Part shown: one piece after another, positions 9,379 to 18,768 of the stretch
Layout of the letters: each line of letters begins with the position of its first letter
Numbering within the stretch: position 1 is the first letter of the stretch
Origin: Streptomyces viridochromogenes
GTDB taxonomy: Bacteria > Actinomycetota > Actinomycetes > Streptomycetales > Streptomycetaceae
Length of the DNA stretch: 64,000 bases
Direction: 5' to 3'
Assembly: GCF_001270495.1 (NCBI RefSeq)
Contig: NZ_LGUR01000210.1
Location: forward strand, 1 to 64,000
Program-made: the position numbers and the translations under genes
Notes under the pieces: model-generated
Database searches by the model: none
Seen by the model: the letters and a program-made list of their open reading frames with translations, nothing else
Told to the model about the DNA's origin: nothing

Positions 9379-9414
9379 CCCTTCACCCAGGGCGCCCAGC
9401 GCCCGGGTGAAGGG
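9379..9414 (-). terminator. Strong hairpin downstream of the ABC-F gene
   Basis: Stem of 10 bp (CCCTTCACCC) and 6 bp (GGGCGC) interrupted by one bulged A, with a 3-base loop (CCA). It lies about 100 bases past the ABC-F stop at 9515, on the transcript's 3' side. It merges at its distal end with a dispersed Streptomyces repeat (9410-9475). Confidence 0.75.
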
Positions 9415-9475
9415 GCGCGGGGAACTGCGCGCTCAGCCACGACGGCGCCGCACCCGTCGACAACACCTCGCGTCC
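9410..9475. repeat. Dispersed Streptomyces intergenic repeat, copy A
   Basis: Contains AAGGGGCGCGGGGAACTGCG followed by an AGCCACGACGGCGCCGCACC-type segment. Related sequence, differing internally, recurs at 45541-45626 and 50094-50175 in this window, each time just past a gene's 3' end. The family is recognisable from many Streptomyces genomes. It is non-coding. Confidence 0.65.
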
Positions 9476-9514
9476 CGCGGCGAAACCGCGAACCCGCCCA
9501 ACCCGGCGGAGCGC

Positions 9515-11329
<1,815 letters not shown>

Positions 11330-11426
11330 TTCTCTCCTGCCCAGGGGGATGGATCAGCCTCCCAGCGTAGTCGGGCGCACCGACAGCTCCTCGCCCCGCG
11401 TCTTCCGGCCCTCTCCGGAACGACCG

Positions 11427-11458
11427 TGCGCCCCGGGGACGGCCGTCCCCGGGGCGCA
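11427..11458 (-). terminator. Perfect 32-bp palindrome after the amidase gene
   Basis: 16-bp arms, TGCGCCCCGGGGACGG and its exact complement, with no spacer. It lies 18 bases past the amidase stop (11476) and before the ABC-F start region. It is a G+C-rich hairpin terminator without T-run, and could also block read-through toward the ABC-F gene. Confidence 0.8.
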
Positions 11459-11475
11459 TCGCGGTGTGCTCGGCG

Positions 11476-12594
11476 TCAGCGGCGGGCGGCCGCCGCGCGG
11501 ACCTCGGCGAGGAGGTCGTACATGACCTGGCCGGGGCACTCGGTGGCGAAGTAGTCGCGGTGACCGCCGACCGTGTGGGTGTCCTTCTTCGTGCCGTTGA
11601 CGGGGTTGGTGTAGGTGACCTGCGCCTGCGGGTCCAGGCCCTTGAACCGGGAGATGACCTTGATCAGGCGGATCAGGGACGCCTTGGCCGCGTCCGTGGG
11701 GCCCTGCTTGTCGAGGTTGCCGATCAGGGCGATGCCGAGGGCGCCGGAGTTGTAGCCCACGGAGTGGAAGCCGGTGACGAGGTCGCCGTCCGGGTTGAAG
11801 GCGGGGATGCCGTCGTCGCCGGAGTAGCGGCCCTCGTAGACGGCGCCGGCCTCATCTATGAGGAAGTGGTAGCCGATGTCGCCCCAGTCGTTGGTGATCG
11901 CGTGGTACTCGTAGATCGCGCGTACCGTCGCGGCCGGGTCGGGGTCGTTGTTCGGCGTGTCGGTGTGGTGGACCGTGATGATCTGCAACGGGTAGTACGT
12001 CTCCGGCGAGTTGACCTTGCCGTCCTTGTACCGCTTGGACTCGTCGGCGCCCCAGGCCGCGCGCGAGAGGTAGCCGACGCCACGCACGCGGGTGGGCTCG
12101 CTCGGCACGTGGACGGTGCGGTTGGGCCCGTCGGTGGTGTCGATCGCCAGCGAGTGGACGCCGTTGACGCCGACCGGTGCCTTCACCGAGTACGCCGTGG
12201 CGCTGTCGGCGGCGACCAGGGCCGTACCGCCGTCCTCGACGGTCGCGCAGCCGCTCGCCAGGGTCTGCCAGTCGCCGTCCGCGAGCCGGATGGCGGCGCC
12301 CTCCTTCGCGCCGGACCAGCGCACCCCGACGTAGGAGGCGGCGAAGGCGGTGGTGGCCTCGCCGGCGCCGGTGGCGGCCTTGGTCCGGGTGGCGGGGAAC
12401 TTCTCGGGCGTCGTACCGGAACTTCCGGAGCCGGACGCGGAGTTGTCGCTCTCGCCGGAGTCGGTGGTCGCGAACACCACCGGCGTGATGGCGGCTCCGG
12501 CGGCCACGGCGCCGCCCGCTGCGATCACGCCGCGGCGGGACAGGGAGCGCTTTCTACGGTGAGACGGCTGGGCGGGGGTGGGGGATTCGGACAC
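11476..12594 (-). CDS. Tat-exported PGRP-type N-acetylmuramoyl-L-alanine amidase
   Basis: 372 residues from GTG 12594, chosen because GGAAGGGGA precedes it by a normal distance. The N-terminus has a Tat signal: basic SHRRKRSLSRRGVIAAGG with Arg20-Arg21 and a hydrophobic core to about residue 42. Residues ~45-150 are a Ser/Thr-rich linker and lead domain. Residues ~175-370 match the peptidoglycan-recognition/type-2 amidase fold: entry motif LSRAAWGADES, zinc-ligand region ITVHHTDTPN, DIGYHFLID, and late zinc ligands VGGHRDYFATECPG (His and Cys). It hydrolyses the muramoyl-alanine bond in peptidoglycan outside the cell. It is monocistronic, with a strong terminator. An 8-bp stem hairpin at 12705-12724 lies upstream. 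Confidence 0.92.
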   Translation of the reverse strand: MSESPTPAQPSHRRKRSLSRRGVIAAGGAVAAGAAITPVVFATTDSGESDNSASGSGSSGTTPEKFPATRTKAATGAGEATTAFAASYVGVRWSGAKEGAAIRLADGDWQTLASGCATVEDGGTALVAADSATAYSVKAPVGVNGVHSLAIDTTDGPNRTVHVPSEPTRVRGVGYLSRAAWGADESKRYKDGKVNSPETYYPLQIITVHHTDTPNNDPDPAATVRAIYEYHAITNDWGDIGYHFLIDEAGAVYEGRYSGDDGIPAFNPDGDLVTGFHSVGYNSGALGIALIGNLDKQGPTDAAKASLIRLIKVISRFKGLDPQAQVTYTNPVNGTKKDTHTVGGHRDYFATECPGQVMYDLLAEVRAAAARR

Positions 12595-12704
12595 GGAAGT
12601 GTCCCCTTCCAGAAGTGCACTTGACGGTGGGGGCCGGACACGGGGCACATCACGGCCCGGCGATTGAAACCTCAAGCGACCCTAACGGTCCCACCCGCCC
12701 CACG

Positions 12705-12724
12705 TGTACTGCGAGCGCAGTACA
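12705..12724. other. Small hairpin upstream of amidase / downstream of ispE
   Basis: Inverted repeat TGTACTGC / GCAGTACA with a GAGC loop. It lies between the ispE stop (12770) and the amidase start (12594). It could be the ispE-side terminator or an operator of the amidase promoter; the sequence does not decide. Confidence 0.4.
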
Positions 12725-12769
12725 TTCGTGTGGAGATCGGGCAAAGAACGTCTCCTTATGAGTGCGGCG

Positions 12770-13684
12770 TTACGCTCCCGTGATCCGCACGACCGTGGCG
12801 CCCGGCGCGGGCCCGGACGCCGTGCGCACCGCACGACACGTGCCGGACGACCGCAGGGTCTCGGCCACCTTCGCCGCCGACTCGGGGTCGCGGGCGAGGA
12901 ACGCCGTCGTCGGGCCCGAGCCGGAGACCAGCGCCGTGAGCGCACCGGCGGCGCGGCCGGCCGCGAGGGTGTCGGCGAGTTCCGGGAAGAGGGAGAGGGC
13001 GGCGGGCTGCAGGTCGTTGGAGACGGCGGCCGCGAGCGCGTCGGGGTCGCCCTTCGCGAGGGCGTCGAGGAGCGGCTGGGAGGCGACGGGCTCGGGGATG
13101 TCGGTGCCCTCGCCGAGCCGGTCGAACTCCCGGAAGACGGCCGGGGTGGACAGACCCCGCTCGGCCATCGCGAAGACCCAGTGGAAGTCACCGCCGACGT
13201 CGAGCGTACGGAGCTTCTCGCCCCGCCCGGTGCCGAGGGCCGCGCCGCCGACCAGGCTGAACGGCACGTCGCTGCCCAACTCGGCGCAGATGTCGAGGAG
13301 TTCCTCGCGGCTGGCGTGCGTGCCCCACAGCGCGTCGCAGGCGAGCAGCGCACCCGCGCCGTCCGCGCTGCCGCCCGCCATGCCGCCGGCGACGGGGATG
13401 TCCTTGGCGATGTGGAGGTGCACGGCCGGGTCGATCCCGCGGCGCTCGGCGAGCGCGATCGCCGCCCGCGCGGCCAGGTTCGTGACGTCGAGCGGGACCT
13501 GGTCGGCGTCCGGCCCCTCGCACGTCACGCGCAGTGCGTCGGCCGGGGTCACCGTGACCTCGTCGAACAGGCCCACGGCAAGAAAGACATTGGCCAGGTC
13601 ATGGAACCCGTCGGGGCGGGCGGCGCCCACCGCGAGCTGGACGTTGACCTTGGCGGGGACGCGGACGGCGACGCTCGCGCTCAC
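12770..13684 (-). CDS. ispE: 4-diphosphocytidyl-2-C-methyl-D-erythritol kinase
   Basis: 304 residues, GHMP-kinase family. It phosphorylates CDP-ME at the 2-hydroxyl in the MEP isoprenoid pathway using ATP. Visible motifs: the N-terminal VPAKVNVQLAVG (active-site Lys), the ATP-binding glycine loop PVAGGMAGGSADGAGA at about 97-112, and the C-terminal GHMP motif ALVSGSGPTTAFLA. The start is GTG 13684, lying directly against the rsmA stop codon (TAA then GTG with no gap), so translation is coupled. rsmA-ispE adjacency is conserved across actinobacteria. Confidence 0.96.
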   Translation of the reverse strand: MSASVAVRVPAKVNVQLAVGAARPDGFHDLANVFLAVGLFDEVTVTPADALRVTCEGPDADQVPLDVTNLAARAAIALAERRGIDPAVHLHIAKDIPVAGGMAGGSADGAGALLACDALWGTHASREELLDICAELGSDVPFSLVGGAALGTGRGEKLRTLDVGGDFHWVFAMAERGLSTPAVFREFDRLGEGTDIPEPVASQPLLDALAKGDPDALAAAVSNDLQPAALSLFPELADTLAAGRAAGALTALVSGSGPTTAFLARDPESAAKVAETLRSSGTCRAVRTASGPAPGATVVRITGA

Positions 13685-14569
13685 TTACTCGGACTCCTTG
13701 TCCTGGGCGGCTTCCTTGTGCTCCGCGATGCGCGCGAACTCCTCGACCGTCAGGCCCTCTCCGCGTGCCTGGGGGGAGACGCCGGCCGCGACGAGGGCCG
13801 CCTCGGCGGCGGCGGCCGAACCCGCCCATCCGGCGAGCGCGGCGCGCAGCGTCTTGCGGCGCTGGGCGAAGGCCGCGTCGATGACGGCGAAGACCTCGCG
13901 CCGGGAGGCGGTGGTCTTCAGCGGCTCCGCGCGCCGGGTCAGGGACACCAGCCCGCTGTCGACGTTGGGGGCGGGCCAGAAGACATTGCGCCCGATGGCA
14001 CCGGCCCGCTTGACCTCGGCATACCAGTTGGCCTTCACGGACGGCACGCCGTACACCTTGGAGCCGGGCGGGGCGGCCAGCCGGTCGGCGACCTCCGACT
14101 GCACCATGACGAGGGTGCGTTCGATGCTCGGGAAGGTCTCCAGCATGTGGAGCAGGACCGGGACGGCGACGTTGTAGGGGAGGTTGGCGACCAGGGCGGT
14201 GGGCGGCGGGCCCGGAAGCTCCTCGACCTGCATCGCGTCGGAGTGCACCAGCGCGAAGCGGTCGGCGCGCTCCGGCATGCGGGCCACCACGGTCGCGGGC
14301 AGCGCGGCGGCCAGGACGTCGTCGATCTCGACGGCGGTGACGCGGTCGGCCACCTCCAGCAGGGCGAGCGTGAGGGAGCCGAGTCCCGGGCCGACCTCCA
14401 CCACCACGTCGTCGGGGCGGACCTGCGCGGTGCGGACGATACGGCGGACCGTGTTCGCGTCGATCACGAAGTTCTGGCCGCGCTGCTTGGTGGGCCGCAC
14501 GCCGAGGGCGGCCGCGAGTTCACGGACGTCGGCGGGGCCCAGGAGGGCGTCGGGGGTGGGGCTGCTCAC
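13685..14569 (-). CDS. rsmA: 16S rRNA dimethyladenosine transferase
   Basis: 294 residues, KsgA/RsmA family, which dimethylates two adjacent adenosines near the 3' end of 16S rRNA late in 30S assembly. Motifs: the substrate-entry [13 protein letters not shown]-binding [16 protein letters not shown] (about 56-71), acidic VEIDD, and catalytic NLPYN at 129-133. The C-terminal helical domain contains [14 protein letters not shown], typical of the family. It is the first gene of the rsmA-ispE pair. The intergenic space toward rpfB (14570-14640) is short. Confidence 0.96.
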   Translation of the reverse strand: MSSPTPDALLGPADVRELAAALGVRPTKQRGQNFVIDANTVRRIVRTAQVRPDDVVVEVGPGLGSLTLALLEVADRVTAVEIDDVLAAALPATVVARMPERADRFALVHSDAMQVEELPGPPPTALVANLPYNVAVPVLLHMLETFPSIERTLVMVQSEVADRLAAPPGSKVYGVPSVKANWYAEVKRAGAIGRNVFWPAPNVDSGLVSLTRRAEPLKTTASRREVFAVIDAAFAQRRKTLRAALAGWAGSAAAAEAALVAAGVSPQARGEGLTVEEFARIAEHKEAAQDKESE

Positions 14570-14640
14570 CCGACAAGGGTACGGGCGTCACGGGCGGGGC
14601 CTGCGCAGTCGGGCTCGGCCGGGCACGGAACGCCGCCCGC

Positions 14641-16116
14641 TCACCCGTGCAACCGGTCCCCGCAGTGCGGCCAGGGGCTCGCGCCCTGTCGCACGTAGAG
14701 CTTCTTCGCCCGCATGGTCTGCTCCCCCGCCGGCGCGTCCTGCGGGCGCCCCTTCCCGCCGAGGTTGCGCCAGGTCTGCGTGTCGAACTGGTACAGCCCC
14801 CCGTACGTCCCCGAGGAGTCCACCGCGTCCGGCCGCCCTCCGGACTCGCACGCCGCCAGCCCCTGCCAGTCCAGACCCCCGGCGGCGTCCACGGACGTCG
14901 GCAACGGCTTGGTGCCGACCTTCACCACCTGCGTCCGCGGCTCGCGCACCACCTCGGACCGGATCCGCCGCGGCTTCTGCTTGACGCCGTTGACGGTGCG
15001 CAGTGAGTACGTGATCCGCCGCAGGCCCACCTGCCCCGCCCGCTCCACGACCTCCGTGCCCTTGAACACCGAGGGATCCTCGATCCGCTCCACGGCGAAC
15101 TGGATCGCCTCGTCGTGGATCTCCCTCCGGCCGGTGATCCGCAGGACGGTGACCGCCTGTCCGTCGCGCGGAAAGCTGTCCAGCGGGACGGAGGTGGTGT
15201 CCTGGCCGCGCAGGGTGATGCCCGCCTGCTCCACGACCTCGCTCACGGTCGCGGCGTTCGTGCGGATGGTGCGCGCACGGCCGTCCGCCATGATCGTCAC
15301 GGCGCGCTCGGTGCGCACATCCAGCGCGAGCCCTTCGCGTCCGATGCGCCGGGAGCGCGAGGTCGAGACGTACGCCCCCTCGGCGCGCACCCCGATCTGC
15401 CGGAGGGCCGCCTCCACCGTGCGTTCCGTCGTCCACACCTCGCGCCGCTGACCGTCGAGGGTGAGCCGCACGGGGCGCCCGTAGCGCACCGCGACCTCGT
15501 CACCGCTGGTGAGCGCCTCGTCGGCAGCGGGCGACACGACGTCGTGCGCGCCCACCTCGACGCCCTCCTCGTCGAGGAGTTCTGTCACGTCGTCCGCGAA
15601 GGTGTGCAGGGTGCGCGGCTTGCCGTCGACGTTCAGCTCGATCGCCTTGTCCTTGGCGACGAAGGCGCTCGTCCCGCCCGCGAGGAACGCGACGACCAGC
15701 GCCTGCGGGACGAGGCGGCGCATGGGCCCGTCTCCCCGCTCGGCGAGCCGCGCCCTGCGCCGGTGCGCGGCGCGACGGCCGCTCCGGGGGCGCGGAACAG
15801 GCTCGCGCGCCGTCTCGGGTCCGTCATAGGCGGGGCGGTACGTGTCCTCGAAGGCGCCGTGGGCGCCGTGGGCACCGTACGCGTCACGCGCCCCGTATCC
15901 CCCCGGGCCTCCGTATCCCTCGTAACCCCCGTATCCGTCGTAGCCCTCGTGGACACCGCGCCTCTCGTAACCGGGCGTGTACGTGTCCGTCCGCGTCTGG
16001 TGCGGCGTCGGCACCCCGTACGCCAGCGTCTGAGCGCTGTGCGGGTCGAAGCCGCCGTACCCCGGCGGCTCGTGGGCCGGGCTCGGGCCATACGTCTCGA
16101 ACTGCGCGTTGCTCAC
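14641..16116 (-). CDS. rpfB: Resuscitation-promoting factor with DUF348/G5 domains
   Basis: 491 residues from GTG 16116 (GGAG about 9 bases upstream; the longer open frame is unconserved). Residues 1-115 are a Tyr/Gly-rich cytoplasmic tail (repeats such as GYDGYGGYEGYGGPGGY), then an Arg-rich segment. One transmembrane or signal helix is at about 135-154. The exported part has three DUF348 repeats (e.g. IELNVDGKPRTLHTFADDVT), a G5 domain (about 320-400, ending KVGTKPLPTS) and the C-terminal transglycosylase-like Rpf domain (LDWQGLAACESGGRPDAVDS, with the catalytic Glu). It cleaves peptidoglycan and supports spore germination. The long Tyr/Gly cytoplasmic tail is unusual compared with mycobacterial RpfB. 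Confidence 0.93.
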   Translation of the reverse strand: MSNAQFETYGPSPAHEPPGYGGFDPHSAQTLAYGVPTPHQTRTDTYTPGYERRGVHEGYDGYGGYEGYGGPGGYGARDAYGAHGAHGAFEDTYRPAYDGPETAREPVPRPRSGRRAAHRRRARLAERGDGPMRRLVPQALVVAFLAGGTSAFVAKDKAIELNVDGKPRTLHTFADDVTELLDEEGVEVGAHDVVSPAADEALTSGDEVAVRYGRPVRLTLDGQRREVWTTERTVEAALRQIGVRAEGAYVSTSRSRRIGREGLALDVRTERAVTIMADGRARTIRTNAATVSEVVEQAGITLRGQDTTSVPLDSFPRDGQAVTVLRITGRREIHDEAIQFAVERIEDPSVFKGTEVVERAGQVGLRRITYSLRTVNGVKQKPRRIRSEVVREPRTQVVKVGTKPLPTSVDAAGGLDWQGLAACESGGRPDAVDSSGTYGGLYQFDTQTWRNLGGKGRPQDAPAGEQTMRAKKLYVRQGASPWPHCGDRLHG

Positions 16117-16257
16117 GACGACACGCTCCAGCGGAGGGGTCCGTTTAGGGCCCCCAGAACCTAGCGGAGCGGTGATTACTCTCCAAAGCGACGCGACTAC
16201 GCACAGTCGCGGCCGGTTCGAGGTGAACCCCCGCAAGCGTTATCCGGCGGTTATCCG

Positions 16258-17139
16258 TCAGTAGCCGAAGGCATGTGCCGTGTTCGCCGCGAGGGCCGTC
16301 GCCAGCGCGTCCTCGTCGATGCCCCGCACCGCGGCCATGGCGCGCACCGTGATCGGAATGAGATACGGCGCGTTGGGCCGTCCGCGGTACGGCGCCGGCG
16401 TGAGGAAGGGCGCGTCGGTCTCCACGAGCAGCAGCTCCAGCGGGGCCACCGCCACCGCGTCCCGCAGGTTCTGGGCGTTCTTGAAGGTGACGTTGCCCGC
16501 GAAGGACATGTGGTAGCCGGCGCGGGCGCACACCCGCGCCATCTCCGCGTCTCCCGAGTAGCAGTGGAAGACGGTCCGCTCGGGCGCGCCCTCCTCCTTC
16601 AGCACGCGCAGCACGTCTTCGTGGGCGTCGCGGTCGTGGATGACGAGGGCCTTGCCGTGCCGCTTGGCGATCTCGATGTGGGCGCGGAAGGACGCCTCCT
16701 GCGCCTCCTTGCCCTCGGGCCCGGTGCGGAAGTAGTCGAGGCCGGTCTCGCCGACGCCCTTCACCTGAGGGAGTGCGGCAAGGCGGTCGATCTCCGCGAG
16801 CGCCTCGTCGAGCGCCCGCGCACCCCCGGGTTCGCGCGCCCCCTGCCGTGACCAGCCGTCGGGGTCCCCGTGCACGATCCGCGGCGCCTCGTTCGGGTGC
16901 AGGGCGACGGTCGCGTGCACGGCGTCGTACCGCGCCGCCGTCTCGGCCGCCCACTGCGAGCCGCGTACGTCACAGCCCACCTGCACGACCGTCGTCACCC
17001 CGACCGACGCCGCCTTGGCCAGACCCTCCTCCACCGTGCCGGACTGCATGTCCAGGTGGGTGTGCGAATCGGCGACCGGCACCCGCAGGGGTTCCGGGAG
17101 CGGCGGGGCGGCGTGCTTGTCGGCGGTGTTCGAAGGCAT
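16258..17139 (-). CDS. tatD: TatD-family metal-dependent hydrolase
   Basis: 293 residues with the amidohydrolase-fold TatD signature: metal ligands VADSHTHLD (His26, His28), VGETGLDYFRTGPEGK (catalytic Glu), VIHDRDAHEDVL, FHCYSGDAEMA and ETDAPFLTPAPYRG (Asp). TatD proteins act as 3'-5' DNases or related phosphodiesterases. The usual length is 255-290, so this member has a ~20-residue N-terminal extension. The gene follows rpfB upstream; the 140-base gap between them (16117-16257) should hold the rpfB promoter. Confidence 0.93.
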   Translation of the reverse strand: MPSNTADKHAAPPLPEPLRVPVADSHTHLDMQSGTVEEGLAKAASVGVTTVVQVGCDVRGSQWAAETAARYDAVHATVALHPNEAPRIVHGDPDGWSRQGAREPGGARALDEALAEIDRLAALPQVKGVGETGLDYFRTGPEGKEAQEASFRAHIEIAKRHGKALVIHDRDAHEDVLRVLKEEGAPERTVFHCYSGDAEMARVCARAGYHMSFAGNVTFKNAQNLRDAVAVAPLELLLVETDAPFLTPAPYRGRPNAPYLIPITVRAMAAVRGIDEDALATALAANTAHAFGY

Positions 17140-17188
17140 GCCCCGATCCTACGAAAGGAGCATGCCCTCGAACGGAACAGCCGGCTTC

Positions 17189-17217
17189 GAGCGGGCCGGC
17201 CTTCCCGGCCGGCGCTC
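17189..17217 (-). terminator. Hairpin after the zinc-ribbon gene
   Basis: GAGCG, a GG bulge and CCGGCC pair with GGCCGG CGCTC around a TTCC loop. It starts 4 bases past the stop of the gene ending at 17221. Confidence 0.65.
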
Positions 17218-17220
17218 GGC

Positions 17221-17634
17221 TCAGCTCGCCTTGCGGTGGTGGAAGACGTGCAGGAGATCGGACAGATGCCAGTGGTGGTGCGGCTCGGCGTTCACCGACT
17301 CCGGGTCCGACCCCGGCTCCGCCTTCGACTGGCCCGGGATCGGGCGCCTGCCGTGCAGGGAGTTCTGCACCGAGGACACCTGCCCGGGGCGCATGATCCG
17401 GACGACGTGGCCGTCGCAGTTCTGGCACGTGGGGCGGCTCAGCGGGGAGGGAACCACCTGGCCGTCCGCCACGTACATGACGAACTCATGGCCGTCGCCG
17501 TCTATGTGGTGCTCTATCTCGTACGACTGCTCCCAGCCATGCCCGCAGCGCATGCAGGCGAACGAATACGACTCGTGGACGACGGCGGTCGCGGCGCTGC
17601 GAAGGTCCGTGGTCTGCTGTGCGATCTCACTCAT
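17221..17634 (-). CDS. Zinc-ribbon protein of unknown function
   Basis: 137 residues from ATG 17634. Two CxxC knuckles form a likely zinc ribbon: FACMRCGHGW (about 26-35) and PTCQNCDGHVVRI. The spacing between them carries an antiparallel beta region (SYEIEHHIDGDGHEFVMYVADGQV). The C-terminus is His-rich (AEPHHHWHLSDLLHVFHHRK), which could add metal binding. No signal peptide. Similar proteins are conserved near rsmI in Streptomyces, to my knowledge without assigned function. It is monocistronic, with its own terminator. Confidence 0.85.
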   Translation of the reverse strand: MSEIAQQTTDLRSAATAVVHESYSFACMRCGHGWEQSYEIEHHIDGDGHEFVMYVADGQVVPSPLSRPTCQNCDGHVVRIMRPGQVSSVQNSLHGRRPIPGQSKAEPGSDPESVNAEPHHHWHLSDLLHVFHHRKAS

Positions 17635-17824
17635 GCCAGCTCCTGTGGTCCGCTGGTGGAACGGGTTGCGTCCCACCACCCAGTGGACTCCTCCGCAGGA
17701 GCGAAGGCACGCCATCTGTCCACTGTTGGGGGCGACTTGGACGTTCCTTGCCGAAAGGCCCGGGTCCCTTTACCCCCGCATGGGGCGCACGCTCATGCGA
17801 TATACACCCTGCTCACACGGCGTT

Positions 17825-18673
17825 TCACGCCCCCGCGTTCTTCGCCGCCACCACGGCGTCGAAGACCTCCCGCTTCGGCACCCCGGCGTCCGCCGCCACC
17901 GCCGCGATGGCCTCCTTGCGCCGCTCACCCGCCTCTTCGCGCACGCGAACCCGGCGCACCAGCTCGGCGGCGTCGACCTCCTCGGCCCCCTTCTCCGGTG
18001 CCCCCTCGACGACCACGGTGATCTCCCCGCGCACCCCCTCGGCCGCCCACGCCGCGAGCTCCCCCAGCCCACCCCGCCTGACCTCCTCGTACGTCTTGGT
18101 CAGCTCCCGGCACACGGCGGCCCGCCGCTCGGCGCCGAAGACCTCGGCCATCGCGGCGAGGGTGTCGTCGAGCCGGTGCGGGGCCTCGAAGTAGACGAGC
18201 GTCCGCCGCTCCCGCTCCACCTCCCTGAGCCGCGACAGCCGCTCCCCCGCCTTGCGCGGCAGGAAGCCCTCGAAGCAGAACCGGTCGACGGGCAGCCCGG
18301 ACAGGGCGAGCGCGGTCAGCACCGCGGACGGCCCCGGCACCGCGGTGACCTTGATGTCCTTCTCGACCGCCGCCGCGACCAGCCGGTACCCCGGGTCCGA
18401 CACCGACGGCATCCCGGCGTCCGTGACGAGCAGCACCCGCGCCCCGCCGAGCAGCTCCTCCACCAGCTCCGGGGTCCGCGCGGCCTCGTTCCCCTCGAAG
18501 TACGACACGACCCGGCCCTTGGGCGTCACCCCGAGCGCCTGTGTCAGCCGCCGCAGCCGCCGGGTGTCCTCGGCGGCGACGAGATCGGCACCGGCCAGCT
18601 CCTCCGCGAGCCGGGGCGGCGCGTCCGCGATGTCACCGATGGGGGTACCTGCCAGTACGAGGGTTCCAGTCAC
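17825..18673 (-). CDS. rsmI: 16S rRNA (cytidine-1402-2'-O)-methyltransferase
   Basis: About 282 residues, SAM-dependent tetrapyrrole-methylase fold. It 2'-O-methylates C1402 in the ribosomal P-site region. Motifs: N-terminal TLVLAGTPIGDIADAP, the AAEDTRRLRRL motif, VLLVTDAGMPSVSDPGYRLV, VPGPSAVLTALALSGLP and FCFEGFLPRK. The start is ambiguous between GTG 18673 and ATG 18682. The GTG has a better-spaced G-rich stretch before it, and family members begin close to TGTLVLAGTP. It is divergent from pmt; the two start codons are about 95 bases apart. Confidence 0.94.
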   Translation of the reverse strand: MTGTLVLAGTPIGDIADAPPRLAEELAGADLVAAEDTRRLRRLTQALGVTPKGRVVSYFEGNEAARTPELVEELLGGARVLLVTDAGMPSVSDPGYRLVAAAVEKDIKVTAVPGPSAVLTALALSGLPVDRFCFEGFLPRKAGERLSRLREVERERRTLVYFEAPHRLDDTLAAMAEVFGAERRAAVCRELTKTYEEVRRGGLGELAAWAAEGVRGEITVVVEGAPEKGAEEVDAAELVRRVRVREEAGERRKEAIAAVAADAGVPKREVFDAVVAAKNAGA

Positions 18674-18768
18674 GCCCCCCATCCTCGCAGGGACCGCCGA
18701 AGCAACGCTTCCGCGCCCTTACCCCACATGCACGGGACTCCCACAGAACGTTTCCCTACGATGGCGCG

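Noticed and set aside
11464..12624. Long forward frame antisense to the amidase gene
   Set aside because: Composition is Val/Gly/Arg-rich shadow of a high-G+C gene; the reverse frame has clear PGRP motifs.
16117..16257. c-di-AMP (ydaO-type) riboswitch upstream of rpfB
   Set aside because: Such elements regulate some Streptomyces rpf genes, but the ~140-base leader is too short and lacks the recognisable core.
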